Positions 33,806 through 42,246 of a stretch of DNA of 64,000 nt are shown piece by piece. The position numbers and the translations under genes are program-made. Under the pieces are notes generated by a model. The model saw nothing but the letters and a program-made list of their open reading frames with translations, did not search any database and was not told the DNA's origin. Position 1 is the first letter of the stretch, and the number at the start of each line of letters is the position of its first letter. This DNA comes from Streptomyces sp. NRRL B-1347 (GTDB lineage: Bacteria; Actinomycetota; Actinomycetes; Streptomycetales; Streptomycetaceae): the NCBI RefSeq assembly GCF_000720325.1, contig NZ_JOJM01000006.1:1-64000 (forward strand), in the 5' to 3' direction.

Positions 33806-35628
33806 TGGCGTACGTAACTCCCCGGAAGAACAAGGACGGCGCAGTCACCAGCCATCAGGTGAAGTGGCGCCTGGGCGGCCGCCGTGACGGCCCGCAGCAA
33901 GTCGAACTCTTCGACCCCGACGAGGCAGGGCTGGAGGCGGCGCGGACCTTCAGGGACGCCGTCAACGAGGCGAGCCAGCAATGGCCTGCAGGGTGGGTGA
34001 AGGGTAAGGGCTTCATCGACGAGCAGGCCGAGCTGGAGGACGAGCGATATCGGTTCCGGATCTTCGCCCGGGCCTCGGTGGAGAATCGCACGGGGATTGA
34101 GGAGCACTACCGGCAGGCATGCCTCCGTGAGCTGGATCGGTGGATCTTCCCGACCTTCGGCGAGTGCGACGTCCGGTCGACGGAGCACTTTTCCAGCGAC
34201 ACCGTGCGCGCATGGGTGCGCACCCTCGAGCAGGCGCGGGTGTACAAGGGGCAGGCGCCGAAGCGGGGTGAGCCGAAGTGGCGGAAGATGTCGCCCAAGA
34301 CCATCCGGAACCTGCACGGGCTGCTCAGCAGCATTCTCCAAGAGGCGGTGACGAGGGAGCCGCCGCTCCGGACCCGCAACCCGTGCGAGCTCACGCGCCT
34401 GCCCCGGGCCGACGACGACGGCGCGGAAGGCAGCGAGGACATCGAGTTCCTCACCCCCGAAGAGGTCGAAGGGGTGATCTCCTGCCTTGAGCTCCGCTCC
34501 GACCAGCTGCTGGCGACGATCAAGTACGGCACGGGGATGCGCTGGTCGGAGATCACCTGTCTGGCGCCCGTGTGCCTGGAGAACTGGGGCGCGGCCAAGC
34601 CGAGCATCCGGGTCAAGAGGGCGTGGAAGCGCGACGGCCACGGCGGGTACTACATCGGCGCCCCGAAGACGAAGCGCGGGCGCAGGAGCGTGCGCGTCTC
34701 GCTCACCGTGGTCGGGGCCGTCGACGAGCTCGGCGGCGGCGACCAGGAGCAGCCGGACCGGCTGTACTTCACGGGGGCGCAGGGGCAGCGCCTGCACTAC
34801 TCCACCTTCTACGACCGGTGGCAGCGTGCCGTGCGACGGGCGAAGGCACAGGGGCTGCTGCCGCTGCACAAACACCCGACGCCTCACGACCTGCGGCACT
34901 CGCACGCCGCGGTGCTGATCTCGGAGGGGCGCGGGCTGACCTACGTGCAGCGGCGCCTGGGCCACGAGTCCATCAAGACCACGTCGGACACGTACGGGCA
35001 TCTGCTGCCGGAGGCCGACGACGACGCCATGGACGCCATCGAGCGGTCGCTCGGCCGGGGCTCTGCCGGGGCCGGGGCCGTGGTCGTGGAGGAGCAGACG
35101 GCGAACCGTGACCGCGTGTACGTGGTCGCCTTCCCCGGCGATCACGTGGAAGCGTTCTGGAACCCGGACGACGCGAGCGCGGTGGCGGAGCAGTGGCCCC
35201 TCGACCACCCGGAGGTCGACGAGGGCGTGCAGGTGCAGGTCCTCACCACGGACTGGTGGCGCCGACAGCAGACGGATGGGCTGAAGGACGTGCGCGAGGG
35301 TCTGCCAGGGCGCAGGCAGCTGTGGGTGGGCTCCGCGCTCTACATGACCGACGGCGCGGCGTTCTCTACCGGGGCCGACCTGGAGGAGGTCGCGGCACGG
35401 TGGGCGTGGGAGTGGGAGGAACACTACGACGTCGCCGGTGCAGTGGCCGAGGTGTCGCACTTGCCGGGCCCGACGATGCTCACGGAGGCCGTGGTGCACG
35501 GCAGCGACAGGGAGCAGGTGGTCGAAGCGTTCGCGCGGGCGAGGGGGGACGCGCTCGCCATCTGCGGCCGTCATCCCGGCATCGTGCGGGAGGGCCGACA
35601 GGGGGCGTCTGCTGAGGGCAGCTCATGA
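33805..35628 (+). CDS. Tyrosine site-specific integrase with long C-terminal extension
   Basis: This 607-residue recombinase catalyses integration at, and with an excision factor excision from, the bldA attachment site. The catalytic residues are Arg in GMRWSEI (about 246), HDLRH (about 361-364), His in RRLGHES (about 387) and the nucleophile Tyr in TSDTYGHL (about 397). The N-terminal part holds the arm-type and core-binding domains. Actinobacterial integrases usually end soon after the Tyr. This one continues about 200 residues with a non-recombinase, acidic, Trp-rich region (for example VVAFPGDHVEAFWNPDD and VVHGSDREQVVEAFARARG) that seems to contain diverged repeats. No ribosome site precedes the ATG. 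Confidence 0.95.
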   Translation: MAYVTPRKNKDGAVTSHQVKWRLGGRRDGPQQVELFDPDEAGLEAARTFRDAVNEASQQWPAGWVKGKGFIDEQAELEDERYRFRIFARASVENRTGIEEHYRQACLRELDRWIFPTFGECDVRSTEHFSSDTVRAWVRTLEQARVYKGQAPKRGEPKWRKMSPKTIRNLHGLLSSILQEAVTREPPLRTRNPCELTRLPRADDDGAEGSEDIEFLTPEEVEGVISCLELRSDQLLATIKYGTGMRWSEITCLAPVCLENWGAAKPSIRVKRAWKRDGHGGYYIGAPKTKRGRRSVRVSLTVVGAVDELGGGDQEQPDRLYFTGAQGQRLHYSTFYDRWQRAVRRAKAQGLLPLHKHPTPHDLRHSHAAVLISEGRGLTYVQRRLGHESIKTTSDTYGHLLPEADDDAMDAIERSLGRGSAGAGAVVVEEQTANRDRVYVVAFPGDHVEAFWNPDDASAVAEQWPLDHPEVDEGVQVQVLTTDWWRRQQTDGLKDVREGLPGRRQLWVGSALYMTDGAAFSTGADLEEVAARWAWEWEEHYDVAGAVAEVSHLPGPTMLTEAVVHGSDREQVVEAFARARGDALAICGRHPGIVREGRQGASAEGSS

Positions 35629-35761
35629 CGCGGTGGCGTCCTGTGTCCTCATCGACCTGGACCGGCGCCGAGGGGGCAGCTCCCGCGGAGTATGCGGTCT
35701 GCTGCGGGGTGCGGAGCGGGCGAGGGGCCCGAGGGCTGGGGGCCTCCGAGGAAGAGGGTGT

Positions 35762-36364
35762 CTAGCTCTCGCGTACGGCGCGCACGACGGAAAGGGGAGG
35801 AGGCATGTTGCGCTGTTGCTCGGCGGGGGGAGGGGTTCCACTTCGTCTGCTCTTCACCGGGGACAGCTCGGGGGCTGTCCCGTCGGTGCTGGGCGCAAAG
35901 CGGCAGGCGCCATCGATGAGTGCCTGCATCACGAGGCGGTTGTGGGCGGCGTTGACTTCGTCGTAGTCGACGCGCAGCCCGTCATAGCGCTGGCGTACAT
36001 CGGCCAAGTCGTTGAGGGTCCGGTCGAGGCGGTCGGACAGGCTGCGCAGGCGGAGCTCGGCGACCTGTTCGCGGCAGTCGGCAGCCTTCTCCCGTTCGGT
36101 GATGATGCGTTCGCGCTGGGTGAGGTCGTCCTCGCGCTGCGCGTGCCGAGAGGCGAGGCTGGCGAAGGCTTCTCGCGTGCGCTGGTCCTGCTGGTGGATC
36201 CAGCGCCTGAGGGTGGTGACGGCGACTGTGGTGACGCATAGGACGGGCAGAATACTGGTCGCGGTGTCGGCCCAATCATGGCGAGTTCCGACCGCTGTGA
36301 GGGCGGCGCCACTGGTGAAGGCGCTGGCTGCAACAGCGAGATTTGGACGACTCGCTGGCGTCAT
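35762..36364 (-). CDS. Membrane-anchored coiled-coil protein, cotranscribed with the repressor
   Basis: This 200-residue protein has two N-terminal hydrophobic segments (about residues 8-26 and 34-52), then a long coiled coil (about 58-150, with DDLTQRERIITEREKAADC and RLRSLSDRLDRTLNDLADV) and a Pro/Ser-rich tail. Its ATG is 4 bp after the repressor stop, with AAGGGGGT upstream, so it is made from the lysogenic operon. A role in superinfection exclusion or membrane immunity is possible from position only. No family is recognised. Confidence 0.7.
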   Translation of the reverse strand: MTPASRPNLAVAASAFTSGAALTAVGTRHDWADTATSILPVLCVTTVAVTTLRRWIHQQDQRTREAFASLASRHAQREDDLTQRERIITEREKAADCREQVAELRLRSLSDRLDRTLNDLADVRQRYDGLRVDYDEVNAAHNRLVMQALIDGACRFAPSTDGTAPELSPVKSRRSGTPPPAEQQRNMPPPLSVVRAVRES

Positions 36365-36368
36365 AGTG

Positions 36369-36812
36369 CTACCCCCTTGCTACGGCATCGCCCCCGTTCG
36401 TGCCGCCTGTCTCGTTCTGTAGTCGGAGTGCCTGCTCGATCGACGCGATCAGCATGGCGCGGACCATGGGCGCAGTGACGCCGAGAAGGTCCGCCACCGC
36501 CTCCGGGGTGGGCGGATTGGTGACAGAGCGTACAGGCGGATTTGTGCATGTGTGCTCCCCTTCGGAGGGGAGAATTCCAGCCTCGACGAGGAGCTGCCTG
36601 GTGGGGACCCCGACGGCGGCGGCAATCCGCTGGTAGCTGGCGGGTTCGGGGAGGGTCTCGCCGCGCACCATGCGGCCGATGGCCGAGGCGCTCATTCCCG
36701 TGGCCTCGGCGAGTCGTACTCGGCCGGTACCTCGTCGCTCCATGTCGTATCCGGCCTTCGCGGCGAGTCGCGAGACGAGCTCGCCAAAGCGCACCGCGGT
36801 GTCGTTCGGCAT
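36369..36812 (-). CDS. XRE-family repressor (lysogeny/maintenance switch)
   Basis: This 147-residue protein has an N-terminal helix-turn-helix (about residues 28-75, VRLAEATGMSASAIGRMVRGE and IAAAVGVPTRQLLVEAG). A C-terminal part follows (VADLLGVTAPMVRAMLIASI) that may dimerise. It is divergent from a Cro-like gene, and the gap carries four 14-bp palindromes. That is the layout of a CI-type switch, so it probably represses both promoters. ATG 36812 has GGAGGT 11 nt upstream. No LexA-like protease motif is seen, so induction is probably not by RecA self-cleavage. Confidence 0.82.
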   Translation of the reverse strand: MPNDTAVRFGELVSRLAAKAGYDMERRGTGRVRLAEATGMSASAIGRMVRGETLPEPASYQRIAAAVGVPTRQLLVEAGILPSEGEHTCTNPPVRSVTNPPTPEAVADLLGVTAPMVRAMLIASIEQALRLQNETGGTNGGDAVARG

Positions 36813-36886
36813 GGTCGGGGGCACCTCCGGGTGTGGCCGTGTGGGGGATTCCTTGCTCCGCATACGCGTGAGGCTAGCGCGCGCAC

Positions 36887-37090
36887 GTGCACGACGGGAC
36901 AGCGTGCACGCGTGCACGAAGCGCAGGTAGGCGGCCAGATGCGCAATCCGTGCAGGCAGCGCGAGCGGGTGCGCGGGGCGCACGCCCATTTGTAACACCA
37001 TTCACGTTCTTCGTGTCTTGCCTTGTGTGCACGCGTGCACGCGATCTAGATTGTGCACGCATGCACGCACGTAAGCGTGCATGCGTGCAC
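36887..37090. promoter_or_regulatory. Operator array GTGCACGCGTGCAC in the divergent switch
   Basis: Perfect or near-perfect 14-bp palindromes lie at 36904-36917 (GTGCACGCGTGCAC), 37027-37040 (identical), 37053-37066 (GTGCACGCATGCAC) and 37077-37090 (GTGCATGCGTGCAC), with a half-site at 36887-36893. The last three are spaced 26 and 24 bp centre to centre. They flank TAGATT (37047-37052), a likely -10 of the rightward promoter. The region 36813-37105 is otherwise non-coding. Confidence 0.88.
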
Positions 37091-37105
37091 AGAGAGGAAG
37101 GTTCC

Positions 37106-37333
37106 TTGCTCCATCTGGATACGGACGTCCTCAAGGCCAAGGCGAAAGAGGCCGGTCACCTCACGCACGAGCAGATCGCCGCGCATGCCGGCATCGACCG
37201 GTCCGCGGTCTCGCGGTTCTTCGCCGGGCGGTCGACGCCGAGCCTGCCCACCGTGGTCAGCCTGGCCCGCGCGTACGGGCTGATGCTCGACGACCTCGTG
37301 CCCGCCCCGGCGGCGGACGAGGTACCGGCGTGA
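37106..37333 (+). CDS. Small XRE/Cro-like regulator
   Basis: This 75-residue protein is almost entirely a helix-turn-helix domain (LTHEQIAAHAGIDRSAVSRFFAGRSTPS). It is divergent from the repressor and first in the long rightward operon, so it probably plays the Cro role on the shared palindromes. The TTG at 37106 follows GAGGAAGG. The frame is open upstream but runs through the operators. Its stop overlaps the next start (GTGA). Confidence 0.82.
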   Translation: MLHLDTDVLKAKAKEAGHLTHEQIAAHAGIDRSAVSRFFAGRSTPSLPTVVSLARAYGLMLDDLVPAPAADEVPA

Positions 37334-37644
37334 AGGCGGGGCTGGGGGCGCGCCCGCACTGCACGTGCGGGGCGGTCCAGAACTTCGACTACGAAGAGGC
37401 GGCCCGGCGGCTCGGTTGTACGCCGCGCTTCCTCCAGGACCGGATCAAGGTCTTGGTCCACCAGAAGTACGGCCAGTCCGTGGCCTTCTGTGACTGCGAG
37501 CTCCGCCTGATTCAGGCGACGTTCACGGTCACCCCGGCGGGGGCGTCCGCGCCCGCTCCGCAGGAGGGCGCCGCTGTTGCGTCCACTCTCCGCTCCATCA
37601 AGCCCGCCCGTCGACGGGGCAGCGCCATCGCTGCCACCGGCTGA
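37330..37644 (+). CDS. Helix-turn-helix protein, possible excisionase
   Basis: This 104-residue protein has a MerR/excisionase-like motif (EEAARRLGCTPRFLQDRIKV, about residues 18-38) and several Cys residues (HCTCG, FCDCE). GTG 37330 overlaps the previous stop. Small proteins of this type near the switch often direct excision, but the gene is 1.7 kb from the integrase. A general transcription factor role is the alternative. Confidence 0.6.
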   Translation: MKAGLGARPHCTCGAVQNFDYEEAARRLGCTPRFLQDRIKVLVHQKYGQSVAFCDCELRLIQATFTVTPAGASAPAPQEGAAVASTLRSIKPARRRGSAIAATG

Positions 37645-37729
37645 CGGCGGCCGGGGCTGCACGGGCCGTGCTGGGCCCGCCTGGCCCCGACCACCAGGCA
37701 CACCTCAACACCATGGAATCGAGGGAACC

Positions 37730-38092
37730 TTGAAGCCAAACCCTACCCCCGAGCAGACGGCGGCCGCCGCGCTCGTCAAACTCCTGGAAGCCGCTCCCGG
37801 CCTCGGCGCGATCACGTGGACCGTGGGCCAGACGCCGGGCGTCCTCAACGGCCATCTGGTCGCCGACACCCATGACGGCGAGCTCGTCGACACCTGCGCC
37901 GAGATCATCGGCGGGACCCCGTTCCGCTCCGTGATGAGCCGGGGCGGTGACCGGCAGGGCGTGATTCAGCTCGTCGGCACCTATGAGGGCGTGCAGATCC
38001 AGGTGTGGGCCAGCTACCCCATGTCCGCCCCGGTCGGCCGTGCCCAGAGCGACCAGCTGCGCAAGCTCCTGGCGGACGGGGAGGCGCTGTGA
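37730..38092 (+). CDS. Unknown 120-residue protein
   Basis: This is a soluble alpha/beta protein (PTPEQTAAAALVKLLEAAPG, then alternating strands such as HLVADTHDGELVD, IQVWASYPM). The TTG at 37730 has GAGGGA 4-9 nt upstream. It couples by GTGA to the next gene. I recognise no family. Confidence 0.65.
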   Translation: MKPNPTPEQTAAAALVKLLEAAPGLGAITWTVGQTPGVLNGHLVADTHDGELVDTCAEIIGGTPFRSVMSRGGDRQGVIQLVGTYEGVQIQVWASYPMSAPVGRAQSDQLRKLLADGEAL

Positions 38093-38250
38093 TCCACCTG
38101 ATCTCCACTCTCATCCTGGCCGCCATCGCCGTGTGCGTCGTCGTCCTCCCGGCCGCCGTGGTGGCCAGCCGTACGGAGACCGACCGGACCCCTGAGGTGA
38201 CCCTCCCGGGCCAGCGTGACCGTCGCGCCGGACGGGGTGGTGCGGCATGA
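38089..38250 (+). CDS. Small single-span membrane protein
   Basis: This 53-residue protein has one N-terminal hydrophobic helix (about residues 3-24, ISTLILAAIAVCVVVLPAAV) and a short basic tail. Both ends overlap neighbours (GTGA at 38089, ATGA at 38247). Function is unknown. Confidence 0.6.
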   Translation: MIHLISTLILAAIAVCVVVLPAAVVASRTETDRTPEVTLPGQRDRRAGRGGAA

Positions 38251-38393
38251 GCGAGCGCAAGCACGACCCCAAGCGCTGCACCCTCTGCGCGCCGCTGCGC
38301 CACCCCTCCCAGGCACGCACCCGCCGCGCCCTGCGCGAGGGATCGCTGACGTGCCAGACCCGCACGAACGGCGAGAACGGGGGCTCCAAGTGA
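38247..38393 (+). CDS. Tiny Cys-containing protein (48 aa)
   Basis: ATG 38247 overlaps the previous stop and its own stop overlaps the next GTG (GTGA at 38390), so it fits the coupled operon exactly. The protein is basic with CTLC at residues 11-14, a third Cys at about 36 and an Arg-rich middle, suggesting a small nucleic-acid-binding or zinc-knuckle protein. Not a known family. Confidence 0.6.
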   Translation: MSERKHDPKRCTLCAPLRHPSQARTRRALREGSLTCQTRTNGENGGSK

Positions 38394-39220
38394 GGAAGGG
38401 CAGGAAGGTGGTCTTCACTGACCACACCAAGGTGGCCGCAGTCGCGCGTGCTCTGCCCGGCAAGTGGACGCCCGTGGGCGTGTACGGGGGCGTTCAGTCC
38501 GGCCACAGCGTGGCCCGGTGGATCCGTCAGGGCCGCATCGAGCAGTACGCGCCGCAGGGCGCCTTCGAGGCGTACGGGGCGACGTGCGACGACGGCACGG
38601 CCGTGTGGGTGCGCTACGTCGTCGGCGTCGACGTCGAGCCGCTCCCGAAGGTCATCAACGTGCGGGTGCCCGACTACGGCACTCAGGTCGGCTACGAGGG
38701 CGTCGCCATCTGCACGGTAGAGATCTCGTCGACCTGCCCGCGCTGCGGTGAGCCGCGCGGCCCGGTTCGCCCCGACCCGTTCGTCCACGACGGTCAGCGC
38801 CTCGTGCGGGATCAGTGGACGAACCCGTGCGGCCACGTGGACCAGTACTCCGAGGTGATCGCTGAGGCCCGGCGCCACTGGGGCCGGGGGCGCACGCGCC
38901 CGCCGCACCGTAAGGGCCGCGACCTGCGCGGCGTCGAGGGCGGGGCTTTCACGGCGGCGGTCGACATCATCGCCGCGCAGCTGGCCGACAAGCCGTATCT
39001 CCGGGCCTCAGCCGCCGCTGACCTCCTGGATGGCCAGGGATACAGCGTGGCCGCTCAGGTCGTCCGGGCCTACGCCCAGTCTCTCGGGTCCAGGAACACG
39101 TCGGCGCGGTCGGCCGCGGCCTACCTCATTGAGCGGGACCAGCGCGCACTCGGCTTCAGCGAGCACCCCATCTCCTTTCTCGGCCAGCAGGCCACGACGC
39201 AGGAGGACGACGACCAGTGA
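38390..39220 (+). CDS. Unknown protein with a zinc-ribbon-like centre
   Basis: This 276-residue protein has an N-terminal region (VFTDHTKVAAVARALPGKW), a Cys cluster in the middle (STCPRCGEPRG, then NPCGH about 40 residues on, a likely CxxC...CxxH zinc site), and a helical C-terminus rich in Ala. GTG 38390 is coupled to the previous stop. It precedes the YqaJ/RecT genes, so a DNA-processing role is possible but not shown. Confidence 0.65.
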   Translation: MRKGRKVVFTDHTKVAAVARALPGKWTPVGVYGGVQSGHSVARWIRQGRIEQYAPQGAFEAYGATCDDGTAVWVRYVVGVDVEPLPKVINVRVPDYGTQVGYEGVAICTVEISSTCPRCGEPRGPVRPDPFVHDGQRLVRDQWTNPCGHVDQYSEVIAEARRHWGRGRTRPPHRKGRDLRGVEGGAFTAAVDIIAAQLADKPYLRASAAADLLDGQGYSVAAQVVRAYAQSLGSRNTSARSAAAYLIERDQRALGFSEHPISFLGQQATTQEDDDQ

Positions 39221-39453
39221 CCGGGCCTGAGCACTACAAGGAAGCCGAGCGCCTCGCCCTCCTGGCGGGGAAGCACACGGAGCCGCTGGACGCGCTCGTG
39301 CTCGCCGTCCGCGCGCTGACCGAGGCGCAGCTGGCCAACGCCGCTGCGACGGCGCTCAACGACAACCACAGCCACGAGGGCGGCATGCCGATGGGCGATC
39401 TCCATGCCTGGCGGCAAGCGGCCTCGGTCGAAGAGAAGAAGGGCAGCAGCTGA
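39217..39453 (+). CDS. Small helical protein before the recombination genes
   Basis: This 78-residue acidic helical protein (YKEAERLALLAGKHTEPLD and LVLAVRALTEAQLANAAATA) is of a type common upstream of phage exonuclease genes. It overlaps both neighbours (GTGA before, TGATG after). Function is unknown. Confidence 0.65.
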   Translation: MTGPEHYKEAERLALLAGKHTEPLDALVLAVRALTEAQLANAAATALNDNHSHEGGMPMGDLHAWRQAASVEEKKGSS

Positions 39454-40511
39454 TGAGCACTGTGCAGACCGAGATCCCGATGCCGTCGGCCTCGCTGCCG
39501 GAGGCGCCCGCGGCCCGGCTGCTGCTGTCCGCCGACGCCTCGCGCGAGGAGTGGGAGGCCGCCCGGCGCGAGGGGATCGGCGGCTCGGACGTCGCCGCGC
39601 TCCTGGGCCTGGCAGGGCGGTACGCGAGCCCCCGGCATGTGTACGAGGAGAAGCACGGCCGTCCGACGTTCCGCGAGACGGAGGCGGCGGAGATCGGCCG
39701 CGAGATCGAGGACTTCATCGCCTCCATGTTCGCGAAGCGGTCCGGCCTGACGGTCGCCACACCGCCGGGGACGCTGCAGAGCGTCGAGCGGCCGTGGATG
39801 CGGGCGAACGTCGACCGGTACGTCCTCGACGAGAGCGGCCGGGTGGTCGCCCCGCTGGAGTGCAAGAACCGGTCGGAGTACCAGGCCGACGAGTGGGAGG
39901 ACGAGGTTCCGGACGCGCCCGCGATCCAGTGCCACTGGTACATGGCCGTGGGCGGCTGGGACCACGCCTATGCGGCCGCGCTCGTCGGCGGCAACAAGCT
40001 GCGCTGGCACCGCATCGAGAGGGACGAGGAGATCATCGGCGAGCTGGTGGACCACTGCGGACAGTGGTACCAGCGGCACATCGTCGAAGGCTTCCCGCCC
40101 CCGGCTGACGGCCTGGAGGCGACGACGAGCCTCCTGGCCCGGCTGTGGCAGGTGCAGCCGGAGAAGGTCGCCGACGTCGAGCTGGCGCGCGCGGCCGAGC
40201 TGCGCCGGGCCCGGGCCGCGCTGAAGGACGAGGAGAAGGCCCTCGCCGACCGGCTGCGCGCCGTCGAGAACGAGATGCGCCTGCTGACCGGCGACAACGA
40301 GATGGCGACTGCGGGCGGTAGGGCCGCCTGGTCGTGGAAGGCCAACGGCAGTTTCGCGTCTCGGCGGTTCCGCGAGGAGATGCCGGAGCTCGCCGCCGCG
40401 TACACCAGCCCGCTGCCCGCCCTCGACGTCGACCGCCTCAAGGCCGAACAGCCCAAGATCTACGACCAGTTCCGTGCCCGCGTGCTGCGCGTGCCCGCGA
40501 AGGGGGCCTGA
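39453..40511 (+). CDS. YqaJ-family viral recombinase exonuclease
   Basis: This 352-residue lambda-exonuclease-fold enzyme has the YqaJ layout: GGSDVAALLG near residue 45, a glutamate (EIGREIEDFI) around 73, the catalytic Asp in RANVDRYVLDE (about 112), then LECKN (Glu and Lys, about 130) and the downstream Gln/Tyr helix (IQCHWYMAVGG). It resects double-strand ends to give 3' tails for the RecT protein encoded next. A C-terminal coiled coil follows. Confidence 0.92.
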   Translation: MSTVQTEIPMPSASLPEAPAARLLLSADASREEWEAARREGIGGSDVAALLGLAGRYASPRHVYEEKHGRPTFRETEAAEIGREIEDFIASMFAKRSGLTVATPPGTLQSVERPWMRANVDRYVLDESGRVVAPLECKNRSEYQADEWEDEVPDAPAIQCHWYMAVGGWDHAYAAALVGGNKLRWHRIERDEEIIGELVDHCGQWYQRHIVEGFPPPADGLEATTSLLARLWQVQPEKVADVELARAAELRRARAALKDEEKALADRLRAVENEMRLLTGDNEMATAGGRAAWSWKANGSFASRRFREEMPELAAAYTSPLPALDVDRLKAEQPKIYDQFRARVLRVPAKGA

Positions 40512-40513
40512 CC

Positions 40514-41515
40514 ATGTCGACGCTGAAGGACCGTATCCGTGCCGCGCGGCAGCCTGAGCCTGCCGCCCCGGCGGCCGCCGACGAGCACGACCAGGCGCCG
40601 GACGCCCCGGCCGAACTCGCCGACGTGCGCGGGCACCACGAGGTCGAGCCCGCGGTGAACCAGACGGCCATGGAGTGGCTGGCCCGCTACCGGGACGCGT
40701 TCGAGGAGGCCCTGCCCGCGCACGTCGACGGGGGCGCGTTCTTCGCGGCCGTGCGGGCCGCGCTGCCGGACCTGGTGCGCTGCACCCCCGCGAGCACCCT
40801 TCAAGCGCTGCTGGCCTGCGCCCGGTTCGGCCTGATCCCCGACGGGGTCCAGGCCGTCATCAAGCGCGAGGGCTGCCTCGCGGTGTTCGTGCCCATGTAC
40901 CAGGGCTACATCGAGCTGATGTACCGGTCGGGCCTGGTGGAGTCGGTGCACGTCGGCGTGGTCCACGAGAGCGACGAGTGGACCTTCGAGCCGTCCGCTC
41001 CGGCCCCGCTGGACTTCGTGCACAAGGCGCGCCCCGAGCTGCCCAAGGCGGAGCGCGGGCCGGTGGTCCTGGCGTACGCGTTCGCATGGCTGCGCGGGGG
41101 CGCCCGCTCCCAGGTGATCGTCCTGTCCCGGGAGGACGCCGAGGAGATCCGCGACGAGTACAGCGAGGCCTACCGGCGTGCAGAGGAGTCGGGCACCCGC
41201 GACTCCTTCTGGCACACCGACTTCACGGCCATGTGGTCCAAGAGCGCGGTGCGACGGCTGGCCAAGGTCGTGCCGACGTCGGCTGAGCTGCGCGCGCTGG
41301 GCACGGCCGAGGACGCCGGGGACGCGGGCGAGGTGCAGGTGCTGCACGCGCCGGACCCTGAGGCGGCGCTGCTCCTGGCGGAGGCCGACGCGGCCGCCGC
41401 TGCCTCCGAGGCGTCGCAGGATCCGGTCCCGTCCAAGGGGTCGGGGCGCGGGAGGGCGCAGCCGAAGCGGGTCTCTCGCCGGGAGCGCCGTGAGCGGCGG
41501 AGGTCGGCGCGGTGA
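40514..41515 (+). CDS. recT: RecT-family single-strand annealing protein
   Basis: This 333-residue annealase partners the upstream exonuclease in RecA-independent recombination and replication of the element. It has the RecT core: STLQALLACARFGLIPDG (about residue 95), VFVPMYQGYIELMYRSG (about 125), VVLAYAFAWLRGG and FWHTDFTAMWSKSAVRRLAK (about 235-255). The C-terminal tail is Ala/Glu-rich then basic. Its stop overlaps the exonuclease gene that follows. Confidence 0.94.
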   Translation: MSTLKDRIRAARQPEPAAPAAADEHDQAPDAPAELADVRGHHEVEPAVNQTAMEWLARYRDAFEEALPAHVDGGAFFAAVRAALPDLVRCTPASTLQALLACARFGLIPDGVQAVIKREGCLAVFVPMYQGYIELMYRSGLVESVHVGVVHESDEWTFEPSAPAPLDFVHKARPELPKAERGPVVLAYAFAWLRGGARSQVIVLSREDAEEIRDEYSEAYRRAEESGTRDSFWHTDFTAMWSKSAVRRLAKVVPTSAELRALGTAEDAGDAGEVQVLHAPDPEAALLLAEADAAAAASEASQDPVPSKGSGRGRAQPKRVSRRERRERRRSAR

Positions 41516-42246
41516 CCCGGACCTGGCACAGCTGGCACAGCAGGCCCCTGGTGGGCTTCGACCTGGAGACGACGGGCACCGACCCGGAGAGCGACCGCAT
41601 CGTGTCGGCCGCCGTCGTCCGCTGGGGCGGCGGCAAGCCGACTGAGTCCCTCACGTGGCTGGCTGACCCCGGGGTGGAGATCCCGGCCCAGGCCACGGCC
41701 ATTCACAAAATCACGACCGAGGCGGCCCGCTCTGCGGGCCGCCCGGCCCCCGACGTGATCGAGGAGATCACTGAGGTGCTCGCCGACGCGGTCGCCGAGG
41801 GTCTGCCCATCGTCGTCATGAACGCGAGCTACGACCTGACGCTCCTCGACCGCGAAGCACGCCGCCACGGCACGGCCCCGCTGTCCATCCGATCGGCGCC
41901 CCGCGTCCTCGACCCGAAGGTCCTGGACAAGGAAGTCGACCGCTACCGGCGCGGGAAGCGGACGCTGTCGGCCCTGTGCGAGCACTACGTGGTGCCGCTG
42001 GAGGGCGCGCACAACTCGGAGGCCGACGCGAAGGCGGCCTGCGCGGTGACGTGGAAGATCGCCAAGCGGTACTGGTGGCTGACCACCAAGTACAGCCTCG
42101 GCGAGCTGCACGACGCGCAGGTGCGGTGGGCCCGTCGGCACGCCGAGGGGCTGCGCGACCACTACGCGTCGTCGGGGCAGCACGAGCGGGCGGCGGACGT
42201 GCGCCTGGACTGGCCGCTCTCTCCCGCCGGTGGTGGACCCCGGTGA
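41512..42246 (+). CDS. DnaQ-like 3'-5' exonuclease (DEDDh)
   Basis: This 244-residue exonuclease shows the acidic motifs FDLETTGTDPES (about residue 12), HKITTEAA, NASYDLTLLDRE (about 104) and HNSEADAKAA (about 166), that is D-E-D-D with His. It probably trims DNA ends or RNA primers with the YqaJ/RecT system, or proofreads. GTG start coupled to recT. Confidence 0.92.
   Translation: MTRTWHSWHSRPLVGFDLETTGTDPESDRIVSAAVVRWGGGKPTESLTWLADPGVEIPAQATAIHKITTEAARSAGRPAPDVIEEITEVLADAVAEGLPIVVMNASYDLTLLDREARRHGTAPLSIRSAPRVLDPKVLDKEVDRYRRGKRTLSALCEHYVVPLEGAHNSEADAKAACAVTWKIAKRYWWLTTKYSLGELHDAQVRWARRHAEGLRDHYASSGQHERAADVRLDWPLSPAGGGPR

Noticed and set aside
33667-35574. Minus-strand frame of 635 codons opposite the integrase
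   Set aside because: It overlaps bldA and the whole integrase, and composition is that of an antisense shadow.
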